Assembly (NCBI GenBank): GCA_009784095.1
Contig: WRDL01000014.1
Span: 1 to 20,324 of the forward strand
Source of the DNA: Coriobacteriia bacterium
GTDB lineage: Bacteria > Actinomycetota > Coriobacteriia > WRKU01
Direction: 5' to 3'
Length of the DNA: 20,324 nt
Shown in pieces: positions 1 through 6,315 of this stretch. The notes beneath the pieces were generated by a model. It made no database searches, was not told the DNA's origin, and worked only from the letters and a program-made list of their open reading frames with translations. How positions within the stretch are numbered: the first letter of the stretch is position 1; every line of letters starts with the position of its first letter. Both the position numbers and the translations under genes were made by a program.

Positions 1-170
1 ACGAACATCCAGAAGAAGTGCGTACCACGCGCAAGACCCATCAGACCTGGAATGAATGGGAAGTGGATATAGAACCCTGAAAGGACCAGGAAGAACATGG
101 CCAACAGGTTGATCCAGTGGGTGAGTATGAAGGTCAAAGGATGTCCTTCTCTTACTGGTTTATGAGCCAT
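1..170 (-). CDS. Hydrogenase cytochrome b subunit, N-terminal part (cut by window edge)
   Basis: Partial gene running off the left edge; about 56 N-terminal residues are visible, beginning MAHKPVREGHPLTFILTHW. After a short basic cytoplasmic tail comes a hydrophobic stretch rich in Leu, Phe and Met with a His in the THWIN context. This is the usual layout of the first heme-ligating membrane helix of HupC/HydC-type b cytochromes that pass electrons from a periplasmic-face hydrogenase to the quinone pool. The ATG lies directly after the TAA of the large hydrogenase subunit, with no spacer. Its GGGGGGTG Shine-Dalgarno is inside the last codons of that gene, so translation is probably coupled. 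The family call rests on context plus a short N-terminus. Other membrane cytochrome families (for example DUF4405-like) cannot be excluded without the rest of the gene. Confidence 0.75.
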   Translation of the reverse strand, partial: MAHKPVREGHPLTFILTHWINLLAMFFLVLSGFYIHFPFIPGLMGLARGTHFFWMF

Positions 171-1865
171 TTACTTCACCCCCCATTTGCGAGCAAAAAC
201 CGTACCTGTCTTACCGGTCTCCCGTTCAATCACGTGAACGGCGCAACCGATTCAAGGATCGAAGCTGCGCGCGACGCGGGCAGCCATGATCGGACGCTCG
301 ATATCATCGATCGGAGTACCGACGAGTGCCTCTTCGAGAGGACCGCGGACACCGTTGTCGTCACGAGGTGACATATCCCAAGTTGAGGGGGTCACGACGT
401 TGTAGTTCTCGATGCGTCCATTCTTGACGTTGACGAAGTGTGCCAGAGCACCACGAGGAGCCTCCCAGAAGCCCGCGCCTTCGCCATCGTGCGAATCGTA
501 CTCGGCAAACGTCTTTGCTTCACCGGTCTTGACCGCTTCGACGAGTTCTACGATGTAAGCGATCGTCTGATCGGCGATCAGCTTCGTCTCGAGAACACGA
601 GCGGCGACACGACCGAGCAATGACACGAGCAACGTGGGATCGTCGACCCCAAGCTCACCGAGTGCAAAGTCGATAATACCCTTGATTGCAGGATCTGCTC
701 CGGCGCTCAAATATCCGACGAGCATACGTGAGAGAGGACCGACCTCTGCCGGCTTCTCATCGTAGCGCGGAGCTTTTGCCCACGTGTACTGACCGTCAAG
801 ATCGAATGTTGAATCATTCCAACTTGAGATCGCTTGCGTCTCACCATGCTGTGGATGAAGTCCACTCGGTGAGGTATACCATGCATGCTTGACGTACTCT
901 TTGATCTTGGAAGTATCTACCGTATCGACCTTGAGGCCATTATCGACATCGATATAGCCTGCTGGGAAGTAACGGGAGTTCATATCAAGATCCGCATCGT
1001 TGAACAGACCGAAGCTGAGGAACTTGCCACAGCCACCGCCGAACTCGAGTGCTGCCGTGTAGAACGGAGCGATAGCGAGAACGTCAGGGATCATCGTACC
1101 GTCGACCCATGCCGCGACACGCTTGACGCGATAGAGTACGTCATCAAGTTTCGTTGAATCAGGTACCCATGCGGTTCCGCCGGCGACCGAAGTCATACCA
1201 TGGGGGAACTTACCGCCGAGCAGTGCCATGACACGTGCGGCCTCTGCCTGCATCTCGAGTGCTTCGAGATAGTGGGCAACTCCGATAAGATGGAGCTCGG
1301 CCGGCATGTCGGGGTTGTAAAGCTCGTCAGCTTCCTCCGGATGGGCGACGGGATCGATGCCCCACCAGCCGTTGGAGAATACTGACATGTCGCCACTCTG
1401 CACCAGCGCGAGGACGCGCTCTTGCACGGCTGCAAAGTCTGAGATACCGGTGCCCGCCGCTTTGGCAAGGTCGATGGTATCGGAGATATTGGCAGTCAGT
1501 GCCTTTGCAGGATTGACGTAGTCGAGTGCCGCGAGAATGTAGAACCACAGGATGTGGCTGTGCAGGTTCTCGGCGCACTCATAGATGTTACGGACCAAGC
1601 GGGCACCATTCGGGATCTTGATGCCGTACGCGCTCTCGACAGCCATCGAAGAAGCATGGCCGTGAGAAGTCGGGCATACACCGCAAATACGCTGAGTGAC
1701 ATAGAACGCATCCTCAGGTCTGCGACCTTGCAGGACAGTCTCTACACCACGATACAGAGTACCGGTTGCCCAAGCATCCGTGATCTTACCATTTTCAACA
1801 ACCGCTTCCACGCGAAGGTGACCTTCAATACGAGTAACGGGATCTAGAACTAGGTTTTCAGCCAT
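171..1865 (-). CDS. [NiFeSe] hydrogenase large subunit with selenocysteine 538 encoded by in-frame UGA
   Basis: Catalytic large subunit of a membrane-bound uptake-type hydrogenase (H2 to 2H+ + 2e-). The N-terminal nickel motif RICGVC...H is at residues 59-68 (C61, C64, H68). The frame meets UGA at 252-254, precisely where the first Cys of the C-terminal DPCxxCxxH motif should be. Reading through gives DP-U538-IGC541-AVH544, then a 20-residue tail ending in KWGVK and TAA at 171-173. Total length is 564 residues. His544 is the canonical cleavage point, so the last 20 residues are a propeptide for a HyaD/HycI-type protease; one is encoded at 4425-4991. A SECIS-like hairpin lies immediately after the UGA. 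The start ATG overlaps the small-subunit stop by one base (TAATG), with GGGAGGTG upstream. Stopping at UGA would give 537 residues lacking two nickel ligands, which could not form the active site. The Sec reading is inferred from sequence alone; no sel genes are in the window. Confidence 0.93.
213..254 (-). promoter_or_regulatory. Bacterial SECIS element for the hydrogenase UGA/Sec codon
   Basis: RNA read on the minus strand directly after UGA 252-254. A lower stem pairs AUCGGUU (251-245) with GACCGGU (219-213), including two G-U pairs. A small internal loop (GCG / GA) follows, then a perfect 7-bp upper stem CCGUUCA (241-235) with UGAACGG (228-222), closed by the hexaloop CGUGAU (234-229). 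The apical loop starts 17 nt after the UGA and has G at its second position followed by U. That fits the general bacterial SECIS pattern as I know it: loop 3-14 nt, a G in the first two loop positions, loop 16-37 nt from UGA. It would recruit SelB with Sec-tRNA. The same bases also encode the nickel motif and the start of the propeptide. Confidence 0.85.
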
Positions 1866-3073
1866 TATACGGCACCTCCCTTCTTGGCGTGCTTAGCGTC
1901 ATACTCTTTACACTCCTCCGTCTTCAGAGTCGCATTCTTACCGATACGGTGTGCGGCTTTCATACCGAAACCGTGAGCGAGCAAAGCTGCACCGGCAATA
2001 CCGCCGATAGCTGCGGCGCCCACCGCGGGATCGATGCCACCACGGCCGAGGACACCGGCGCCAACACGGCGGAAGCGTCCGCGGAACGGAGCATTTTGAT
2101 CGACCCAATTCCAGTTAGCACAACCAATGCAAGGTCCGCCTGAATCGACGCACCATGAAACGCTGTTGTTCCAGCGGATCATCGGGCAGCGACGATAGGT
2201 CTGGGGGCCTTTGCATCCGACAGGATAGAGGCAGTAACCAAGCGCCTCTTCTTCGCTACCGAATTCGTAGACGAACTCGCCGTTCTCAAAGTGACCACGA
2301 CGTGGGCAGTTGTCGTGAATGGTCGAGCCATACAGCCACTTGGGACGACCGAGCGAGTCGAGACGAGCAACGATAGGACCGAGGTTGGGAACACCATCAG
2401 CATCGCGATCGGTGAGCAACAGTGCCTCGACCACGACTGAAGTGAGCTCCTCGGGATTCATGGGGCAGCCAGGAAGATTGACGACCGGTGTTGCGACACC
2501 CTTCGACTTCAGAAACGCGCTGACGCCCGTTCCCTTTGCCGGGTTGGGATACGCTACGACCCATCCACCATCTACTGCGCATGAACCGAGTGCGATCACG
2601 ACCGCAGCTCTTTCAGCGAAGTGCTCAAGTTCCTCGATGAAGGGATGACCACCGACACGTAGCATATTGCCGTCGAGTCCGGTGATAACGGTTCCTTCGA
2701 TGATGAGGATGTACTTGCCAGCGTGCTCCTCGGCAAACATTTCATTGCCCTCCAAGGTCTGCACACCTGCTGACATCTGAATGGTCTCTTGACCGACAAG
2801 GTTCAAGAAATCAAGCACGATGTCCGCAACGTTCGGGTAAGTGGCTTGAGCGATAGACTCCGTGCAGCCTGTGCAAGCGCCGCCATGAAGCCATAAAGCA
2901 GGGTAAAGTCCTCCGTCTTCTGCAGCGCCGGCGATCTTAGCGCCAATCATGGGTGCTGCAGAGGAGGAGAGCCCAAGCATGGTGGCGGTTGCTCCGCAAA
3001 ACTTAAGAAAATCACGACGGGAAACGCCACGTGCTTCGAGTCTCTCATAAAATGAGGTACCCTTATTCGTCAT
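1865..3073 (-). CDS. [NiFe(Se)] hydrogenase small subunit, Tat-exported, three [4Fe-4S] clusters predicted
   Basis: Electron-transfer subunit, 402 residues. A twin-arginine signal (RRDFLKF at 19-25) is followed by a hydrophobic stretch ending near AGAA51, so the heterodimer should be exported folded by Tat. Proximal cluster ligands are C67, C70 (CTGCTE), C164 and C203. Distal ligands are H253, C256, C281 and C287. Medial ligands are C296, C308, C315 and C318. Cys308 sits where standard [NiFe] enzymes have Pro, so the medial cluster is predicted as [4Fe-4S]. The proximal site lacks the extra cysteines of oxygen-tolerant enzymes. A glycine/alanine-rich hydrophobic segment at about 346-371 is the usual C-terminal membrane anchor. 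I chose ATG 3073 because GGAGG lies 8 nt upstream; an in-frame GTG at 3082 overlaps that Shine-Dalgarno. First gene of the operon, overlapping the large subunit by 1 nt. Confidence 0.95.
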   Translation of the reverse strand: MTNKGTSFYERLEARGVSRRDFLKFCGATATMLGLSSSAAPMIGAKIAGAAEDGGLYPALWLHGGACTGCTESIAQATYPNVADIVLDFLNLVGQETIQMSAGVQTLEGNEMFAEEHAGKYILIIEGTVITGLDGNMLRVGGHPFIEELEHFAERAAVVIALGSCAVDGGWVVAYPNPAKGTGVSAFLKSKGVATPVVNLPGCPMNPEELTSVVVEALLLTDRDADGVPNLGPIVARLDSLGRPKWLYGSTIHDNCPRRGHFENGEFVYEFGSEEEALGYCLYPVGCKGPQTYRRCPMIRWNNSVSWCVDSGGPCIGCANWNWVDQNAPFRGRFRRVGAGVLGRGGIDPAVGAAAIGGIAGAALLAHGFGMKAAHRIGKNATLKTEECKEYDAKHAKKGGAV

Positions 3074-3160
3074 GCCATACACCTCCTTTTACGTAAAACA
3101 TCGGAATTCCGCAGAATTTCTCTTAGTTCCCACCAAAAGAGTCCTACGCCTACAGGGATG

Positions 3161-3189
3161 CATTGTGTGTATGACATTGTGGCATTGTG
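3161..3189. repeat. Three CATTGTG heptamers in the hydrogenase leader
   Basis: CATTGTG occurs at 3161-3167, 3175-3181 and 3183-3189 on the plus strand (CACAATG in the hydrogenase mRNA direction), with start-to-start spacing of 14 and 8 bases. They lie between the predicted hydrogenase promoter and its start codon. They could be a regulator-binding array or chance repetition; no known regulator motif is recognised. The rest of the 260-base divergent intergenic region (3074-3334) holds two promoter candidates and a TTACGTAA palindrome next to the Shine-Dalgarno, and no gene. Confidence 0.4.
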
Positions 3190-3281
3190 TCTGCCCACAC
3201 ATAACCTGACCAGAAACCTGCGCCCCATATGACGACGCACGCGACCGGCTGACAAAACCAAACACATAATACACACGAATT

Positions 3282-3309
3282 AGTATATCCTTATAATCAG
3301 CAAAATCAA
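3282..3309 (-). promoter_or_regulatory. Candidate sigma70-type promoter of the hydrogenase operon
   Basis: On the minus strand, -35 TTGATT (3309-3304), 16-bp spacer, -10 TATACT (3287-3282). The predicted start near 3275 leaves an unusually long leader of about 200 nt before the small-subunit ATG at 3073. A plus-strand TATAAT at 3292-3297 lies inside the same spacer, so the hydrogenase and bioY promoters may overlap face to face. Confidence 0.5.
3292..3297 (+). promoter_or_regulatory. Candidate -10 box for bioY
   Basis: A consensus TATAAT sits 38 bases upstream of the bioY ATG. No convincing -35 hexamer is found 16-18 bases upstream, so this is weak. No BirA-like palindrome is seen in the short leader, and the Shine-Dalgarno of bioY is poor. 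Confidence 0.3.
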
Positions 3310-3334
3310 GAGAAAGAATTGAGATTAACTGCTC

Positions 3335-3973
3335 ATGCTGAAAACAAATCGACTCGCGATAATGGGGCTCTTCGTGGCACTGATGAGCGTAAGCGCCTGG
3401 ATGCGGATCCCGCTACCTACTCCCCTGGGAATGACCTACCTCACTTTTCAGACCGCGGTCGCGATCTTAGCCGCGTTGCTGCTGACTCCTTGGGAAGCGT
3501 TCATCACGATGGCGGTCTATCTTGCGCTCGGTCTGGTCGGGCTGCCGGTGTTCGCCAATCCGGCGTTTGCGGGACTGGGTTATCTGGCTTCGCCCACTTT
3601 CGGATATCTGATCGGTTTCATGCTGGGCGCCCCTTTGGGCTCGTTGTTCTTGAACCGCACGCCTCCCGAGCTTCCTGATGACCTTAAGGTTCGCGGACTT
3701 CTCAAAGGTATCGAGACCGAGCAGACCACCCATGTACCCGGACAGTATAACTTCGGGCAATGCTTCATGGCGGCGCTCGTGGTCATCATGGTCGTGTTCT
3801 CATGCGGCATCTTTTACACCTGGGCATACTCGCGTTGGGTATTGGGAGTGCCGGTCGCCTTCGCTACGCTGACCACCGTCACCTCAGCTTTTCTTTGGTT
3901 GAAAGACACCGTGCTCGGCGCGCTCGTCGCCTCTATCGCGCCGCGTTTGCGCGCCATCATCGATCGCTCGTAG
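3335..3973 (+). CDS. bioY: BioY family biotin transporter substrate-binding (S) component
   Basis: Integral membrane protein of 212 residues that binds biotin as the S component of an ECF-type transporter. BioY hallmarks visible in order: an N-terminal helix, a segment containing TYLTFQTAVAILAALLLTP, the YLALGLVGLPVFA segment, and PTFGYLIGFMLGA, followed by further hydrophobic helices to the C-terminus. It is longer than the roughly 180-190 residues usual for the family because of a polar loop of about 35 residues (near 108-142, NRTPPELPDDLK onwards) between the fourth and fifth helical regions. No ATPase (BioM) or transmembrane coupling subunit (BioN) lies beside it, so it presumably uses a shared ECF module encoded elsewhere. 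ATG 3335 is chosen because the first helix follows directly; the ribosome-binding site is weak. Confidence 0.92.
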   Translation: MLKTNRLAIMGLFVALMSVSAWMRIPLPTPLGMTYLTFQTAVAILAALLLTPWEAFITMAVYLALGLVGLPVFANPAFAGLGYLASPTFGYLIGFMLGAPLGSLFLNRTPPELPDDLKVRGLLKGIETEQTTHVPGQYNFGQCFMAALVVIMVVFSCGIFYTWAYSRWVLGVPVAFATLTTVTSAFLWLKDTVLGALVASIAPRLRAIIDRS

Positions 3974-3999
3974 GACACCAAGGTCGGACCCTGGTGTCC
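3973..3999 (+). terminator. Hairpin after bioY (terminator or REP-like palindrome)
   Basis: GGACACCA (3973-3980) pairs perfectly with TGGTGTCC (3992-3999). GG/CC pairs inside can extend it after one mismatch. The hairpin begins on the last base of the bioY stop codon. It is followed only by CATTTGT, a poor U-tract, so it may be a repeat-type palindrome doubling as a 3'-end stabiliser. Its TGTCCCA end and GGTCGG core resemble parts of the inverted repeat at 9013-9115. Confidence 0.5.
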
Positions 4000-4036
4000 C
4001 ATTTGTCACCGGACTCTTGATGTTTTGTGGAGACTC

Positions 4037-4064
4037 TTGCCAGCGGGCGCAGATATGCTATCAT
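4037..4064 (+). promoter_or_regulatory. Promoter of the ferredoxin gene
   Basis: -35 TTGCCA (4037-4042), 16-bp spacer, and an extended -10, TGC followed by TATCAT (4059-4064). The predicted start near 4071 gives a leader of about 37 nt to the ATG at 4108. Confidence 0.6.
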
Positions 4065-4107
4065 TCGTGGTACCGAGTAGGAGAACTAAGTGAAAGGATG
4101 TTCAACT

Positions 4108-4278
4108 ATGGCAGCAGTAGTAAAAGCAGACGATTGCACCGCGTGCGGTATCTGCGTCGATGATTGTCCGAACGGATGCTTTGATCTTGCAGACGTCGCG
4201 ATCATGGCTCGTCCTGAGGACTGCACCGAGTGCGGTATCTGTGCAGATGCATGTCCGACCGGAGCAATTAGCGTATAA
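4108..4278 (+). CDS. Small 2[4Fe-4S] ferredoxin
   Basis: Cytoplasmic low-potential electron carrier of 56 residues, the usual size for clostridial-type ferredoxins. Two internally repeated CxxCxxCxxxCP motifs are complete: C10, C13, C16 with C49 for one cluster, and C39, C42, C45 with C20 for the other. C24 is an extra, non-ligand cysteine (PNGCF). ATG 4108 is chosen because AAGGA lies 9 nt upstream and the protein then begins at the conserved MAAVVKADDC. An in-frame GTG at 4090 would add six residues and is less likely. The gene is monocistronic, with its own promoter and a strong terminator. Its redox partner cannot be told from the neighbours; the hydrogenase cluster next door is exported and so is not an obvious direct partner. 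Confidence 0.95.
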   Translation: MAAVVKADDCTACGICVDDCPNGCFDLADVAIMARPEDCTECGICADACPTGAISV

Positions 4279-4300
4279 CTAATCACACTGATTTGAGAAC

Positions 4301-4329
4301 AAAAAGGCTACCGTATGGTAGCCTTTTTT
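4301..4329 (+). terminator. Rho-independent terminator of the ferredoxin gene
   Basis: Perfect stem AGGCTACC (4305-4312) / GGTAGCCT (4317-4324) with a four-base loop, preceded by an A-run and followed by a T-run to 4329. The A- and T-runs can lengthen the stem. It ends only four bases before tRNA-Arg. Confidence 0.92.
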
Positions 4330-4333
4330 ACGC

Positions 4334-4409
4334 GCCCTCGTAGCTCAGGGGATAGAGCACTGGTTTCCGGAGCCAGGTGTCGCAGGTTCGATTCCTGCCG
4401 AGGGCGCCA
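4334..4409 (+). tRNA. tRNA-Arg (anticodon CCG)
   Basis: 76-nt cloverleaf: acceptor GCCCTCG / CGAGGGC, discriminator G and encoded CCA. D arm GCTC/GAGC. Anticodon stem CTGGT/GCCAG (one U-G pair) with loop TTCCGGA, giving anticodon CCG, which reads CGG. T arm GCAGG-TTCGATT-CCTGC. It starts four bases after the ferredoxin terminator. A possible promoter (TTGAGA 4293-4298, 15-bp spacer, TATGGT 4314-4319) would overlap that terminator hairpin. Confidence 0.97.
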
Positions 4410-4424
4410 ACACAAAGACCCGGT

Positions 4425-4991
4425 TCACTCATCCCCTAATGCATAATTATCGAGCGCGTCGAAAAGTTCCGTCGGTATCTCGACATCGTCTTTGGGAGAA
4501 TACGACGCGCCGAGTCCTTCGAGTTGTTGGAGCGCGCAGGCACACGCGATCGGTATCGCTTCTTCAACCTCATCGGACAGTTCGAGTATCCATTGGGTCA
4601 TATCTTTGATCTGAACAGCGACGATCACGACCGAGTCGAGCTCGATACCCATGAGCGCCGCGGATTTGAGCACATCGACAAATCGCATGTCGTGTGCGCT
4701 GTGCAGTACCTGGTGACGCGCGAGATCATCGGGGGTATATAAGATGACGGTGCCGGCAGGATGGCTGGTCTCCATCGCAGCGTCGAGTACGATCAGATCG
4801 GTGTACTCGCGCAAAGTATCGAGCAGCGCGAGCCCCATCGTGCCTGCGTCGGTCAACTCGACGTTCTCCGCGAAATCGAACCACTCCTCCAACGCCTCGA
4901 TACAACGCGGCCCGATCCCCTCATCTCCCATGACGGTGTTTCCCGCTCCGACTATGAGGACACGCTTGCCCGGTCTATCCGTTACCAACAT
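4425..4991 (-). CDS. Hydrogenase maturation endopeptidase (HyaD/HycI family)
   Basis: Cytoplasmic nickel-dependent protease of 188 residues that removes the C-terminal propeptide of a hydrogenase large subunit once the metal centre is inserted. The family signature is clear: LIVGAGNTVMGDEGIGPR at about 12-29 with the metal-binding Glu24, a VLDA motif with Asp70, and a His at the LHSAHD motif (H97 or H100) as third ligand. The likely substrate is the selenoprotein large subunit at 171-1865, whose AVH544 is followed by a 20-residue tail. The protease is not in the hydrogenase operon. It overlaps the upstream radical SAM gene by 17 nt, suggesting co-translation. No other hydrogenase maturation gene (hypA-F) is in the window. 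The C-terminus, about 40 residues past the core fold, is acidic. Confidence 0.9.
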   Translation of the reverse strand: MLVTDRPGKRVLIVGAGNTVMGDEGIGPRCIEALEEWFDFAENVELTDAGTMGLALLDTLREYTDLIVLDAAMETSHPAGTVILYTPDDLARHQVLHSAHDMRFVDVLKSAALMGIELDSVVIVAVQIKDMTQWILELSDEVEEAIPIACACALQQLEGLGASYSPKDDVEIPTELFDALDNYALGDE

Positions 4992-6288
4992 CGACCCCGT
5001 CTTTGACCAGAAGCTCGTGATACTCGTCGCGCGAAAGGGAGGCGCGCGCGCGATCGCGGTAGTCGTTGGACGATCCGAGCGTCTCGCGCATCATCGCGAC
5101 CATGAGATAGCGCCCCTTGTCGGTCAGCGTGATCTCCTCGTCGTTGTTAATGTCGAACGCACCGATCAGTCGCATATAGTCCATCTCGAGCGGCAGCGCC
5201 CGCTCGACCGTCATGCCGTAGCGTCGTTCGAAATCCTTCTTATCGAGCCGAAGTCCGAACAACTGTGAGGCGAACGTATAGCGCATCGCTGAAAGCCGTC
5301 CCTGGGGGTCTCCATGTTTGATGGTGCTCATCTTGTTTGCGGCGATTCGATCGTGATATTCGCGCAGACTGAACGTGTTGACGTAGTTGCACCCTTTCAG
5401 ATACGACATGGCACCCGAGCCGATTCCGACATACTCGGGATAGTCGACCACGTACTCGTCGATGATCATATCCGGATCGGCACTGAATGTCCACGCGCTG
5501 GAAGGAACGAACGAGTCGGCGAGCCGATCGCAGATCAGCTGGTACATGGCGAACTCGCGCCCGTAGTCGATCTTACCGATCGTTTCTGCGAGTTGCTTGC
5601 GGCGCAATGGGGAGGCCATAAGCGGATAGAATGTCGTCTGGTTGCAACCGGTCTGCTTGATGAGATCGAGATCGCGCTCGAGGGTAGCCAGTGTCTGTGA
5701 GGGAAAATTGAAGATCATATCCACATTGAATGAGTGGAATCTGCCCTGCATGGACTGGACCGCCGCGAGTGTCTCTTCGGCGCTGCCGGTCGTCGCATAG
5801 CGGCTCATCTGGTGAAGCAGATCGTTGTCGAAGCTCTGCACCCCGACACTGAGGCGATCGACTTTGCCGTGCAGCGCGTCGTAGAGCTCGTCGCCCAGAT
5901 CGGTCGGATTGGTCTCGGAACTCACGTCGGCGATATCAGGAAAGAGCGACTTTGCCAGATCGATCGTCTCGACCAGCTCGTCGAGCAGAACGGTCGGCGT
6001 ACCACCACCGACATACATCGCTCCGAAGCGATAGCCTTGATCGGCGACCATCCGCATCTCTTTGCGTAGACTCTTGAAGTATGCGCGCGCACGACACTCC
6101 TCGAAGTAGAACCGATTGAACGAGCAGTAGGTGCAGAGTTGACGGCAGAACGGCACATGCGTGTAGAGCATGTAGAGTGTCTCGGGATCGGGATCGGGCA
6201 GACGCACGACATCGTCGACATGCTCTCCGTTGAGGTAGCCCCGATTGAGCACCCGTGTGACACGGGTAAGTATTCGTTCACTTAGCAT
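4975..6288 (-). CDS. Radical SAM protein of the coproporphyrinogen oxidase-like HemN/HemW family
   Basis: Radical SAM enzyme of 437 residues. The cluster motif CRQLCTYCSF supplies C48, C52 and C55 (CxxxCxxC). It is followed by YVGGGTPTVL, ETNP and RLSVGVQSF, the standard HemN/HemW core segments that bind SAM and build the TIM-barrel face. A C-terminal domain of the HemN type follows (about 320-437). HemW-like members are heme chaperones, and true HemN oxidises coproporphyrinogen III; the sequence alone does not settle which applies. Placement between acetyl-CoA synthetase (27 nt upstream) and the hydrogenase protease (17-nt overlap) suggests a role linked to respiratory metal/heme proteins, perhaps the cytochrome b of the hydrogenase. 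That link is inference. Its ribosome-binding site is weak. Confidence 0.85.
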   Translation of the reverse strand: MLSERILTRVTRVLNRGYLNGEHVDDVVRLPDPDPETLYMLYTHVPFCRQLCTYCSFNRFYFEECRARAYFKSLRKEMRMVADQGYRFGAMYVGGGTPTVLLDELVETIDLAKSLFPDIADVSSETNPTDLGDELYDALHGKVDRLSVGVQSFDNDLLHQMSRYATTGSAEETLAAVQSMQGRFHSFNVDMIFNFPSQTLATLERDLDLIKQTGCNQTTFYPLMASPLRRKQLAETIGKIDYGREFAMYQLICDRLADSFVPSSAWTFSADPDMIIDEYVVDYPEYVGIGSGAMSYLKGCNYVNTFSLREYHDRIAANKMSTIKHGDPQGRLSAMRYTFASQLFGLRLDKKDFERRYGMTVERALPLEMDYMRLIGAFDINNDEEITLTDKGRYLMVAMMRETLGSSNDYRDRARASLSRDEYHELLVKDGVDVGNG

Positions 6289-6315
6289 GTGACTCTATTC
6301 TTTTTCGCGCGGCGC

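Noticed and set aside
252..254. UGA as a true stop or a pseudogene mutation in the hydrogenase large subunit
   Set aside because: It sits on the exact Cys/Sec position, the downstream frame keeps the remaining ligands and propeptide to a TAA, and a SECIS-like hairpin follows. Decay would not preserve these.
4500..6300. Dense GATC / CGATCG tetramers across the minus-strand coding block
   Set aside because: They appear in codon-driven contexts (GAT-CGx, xGA-TCx) throughout genes. No clustering at an intergenic or origin-like site, so no methylation or SeqA-type signal is claimed.
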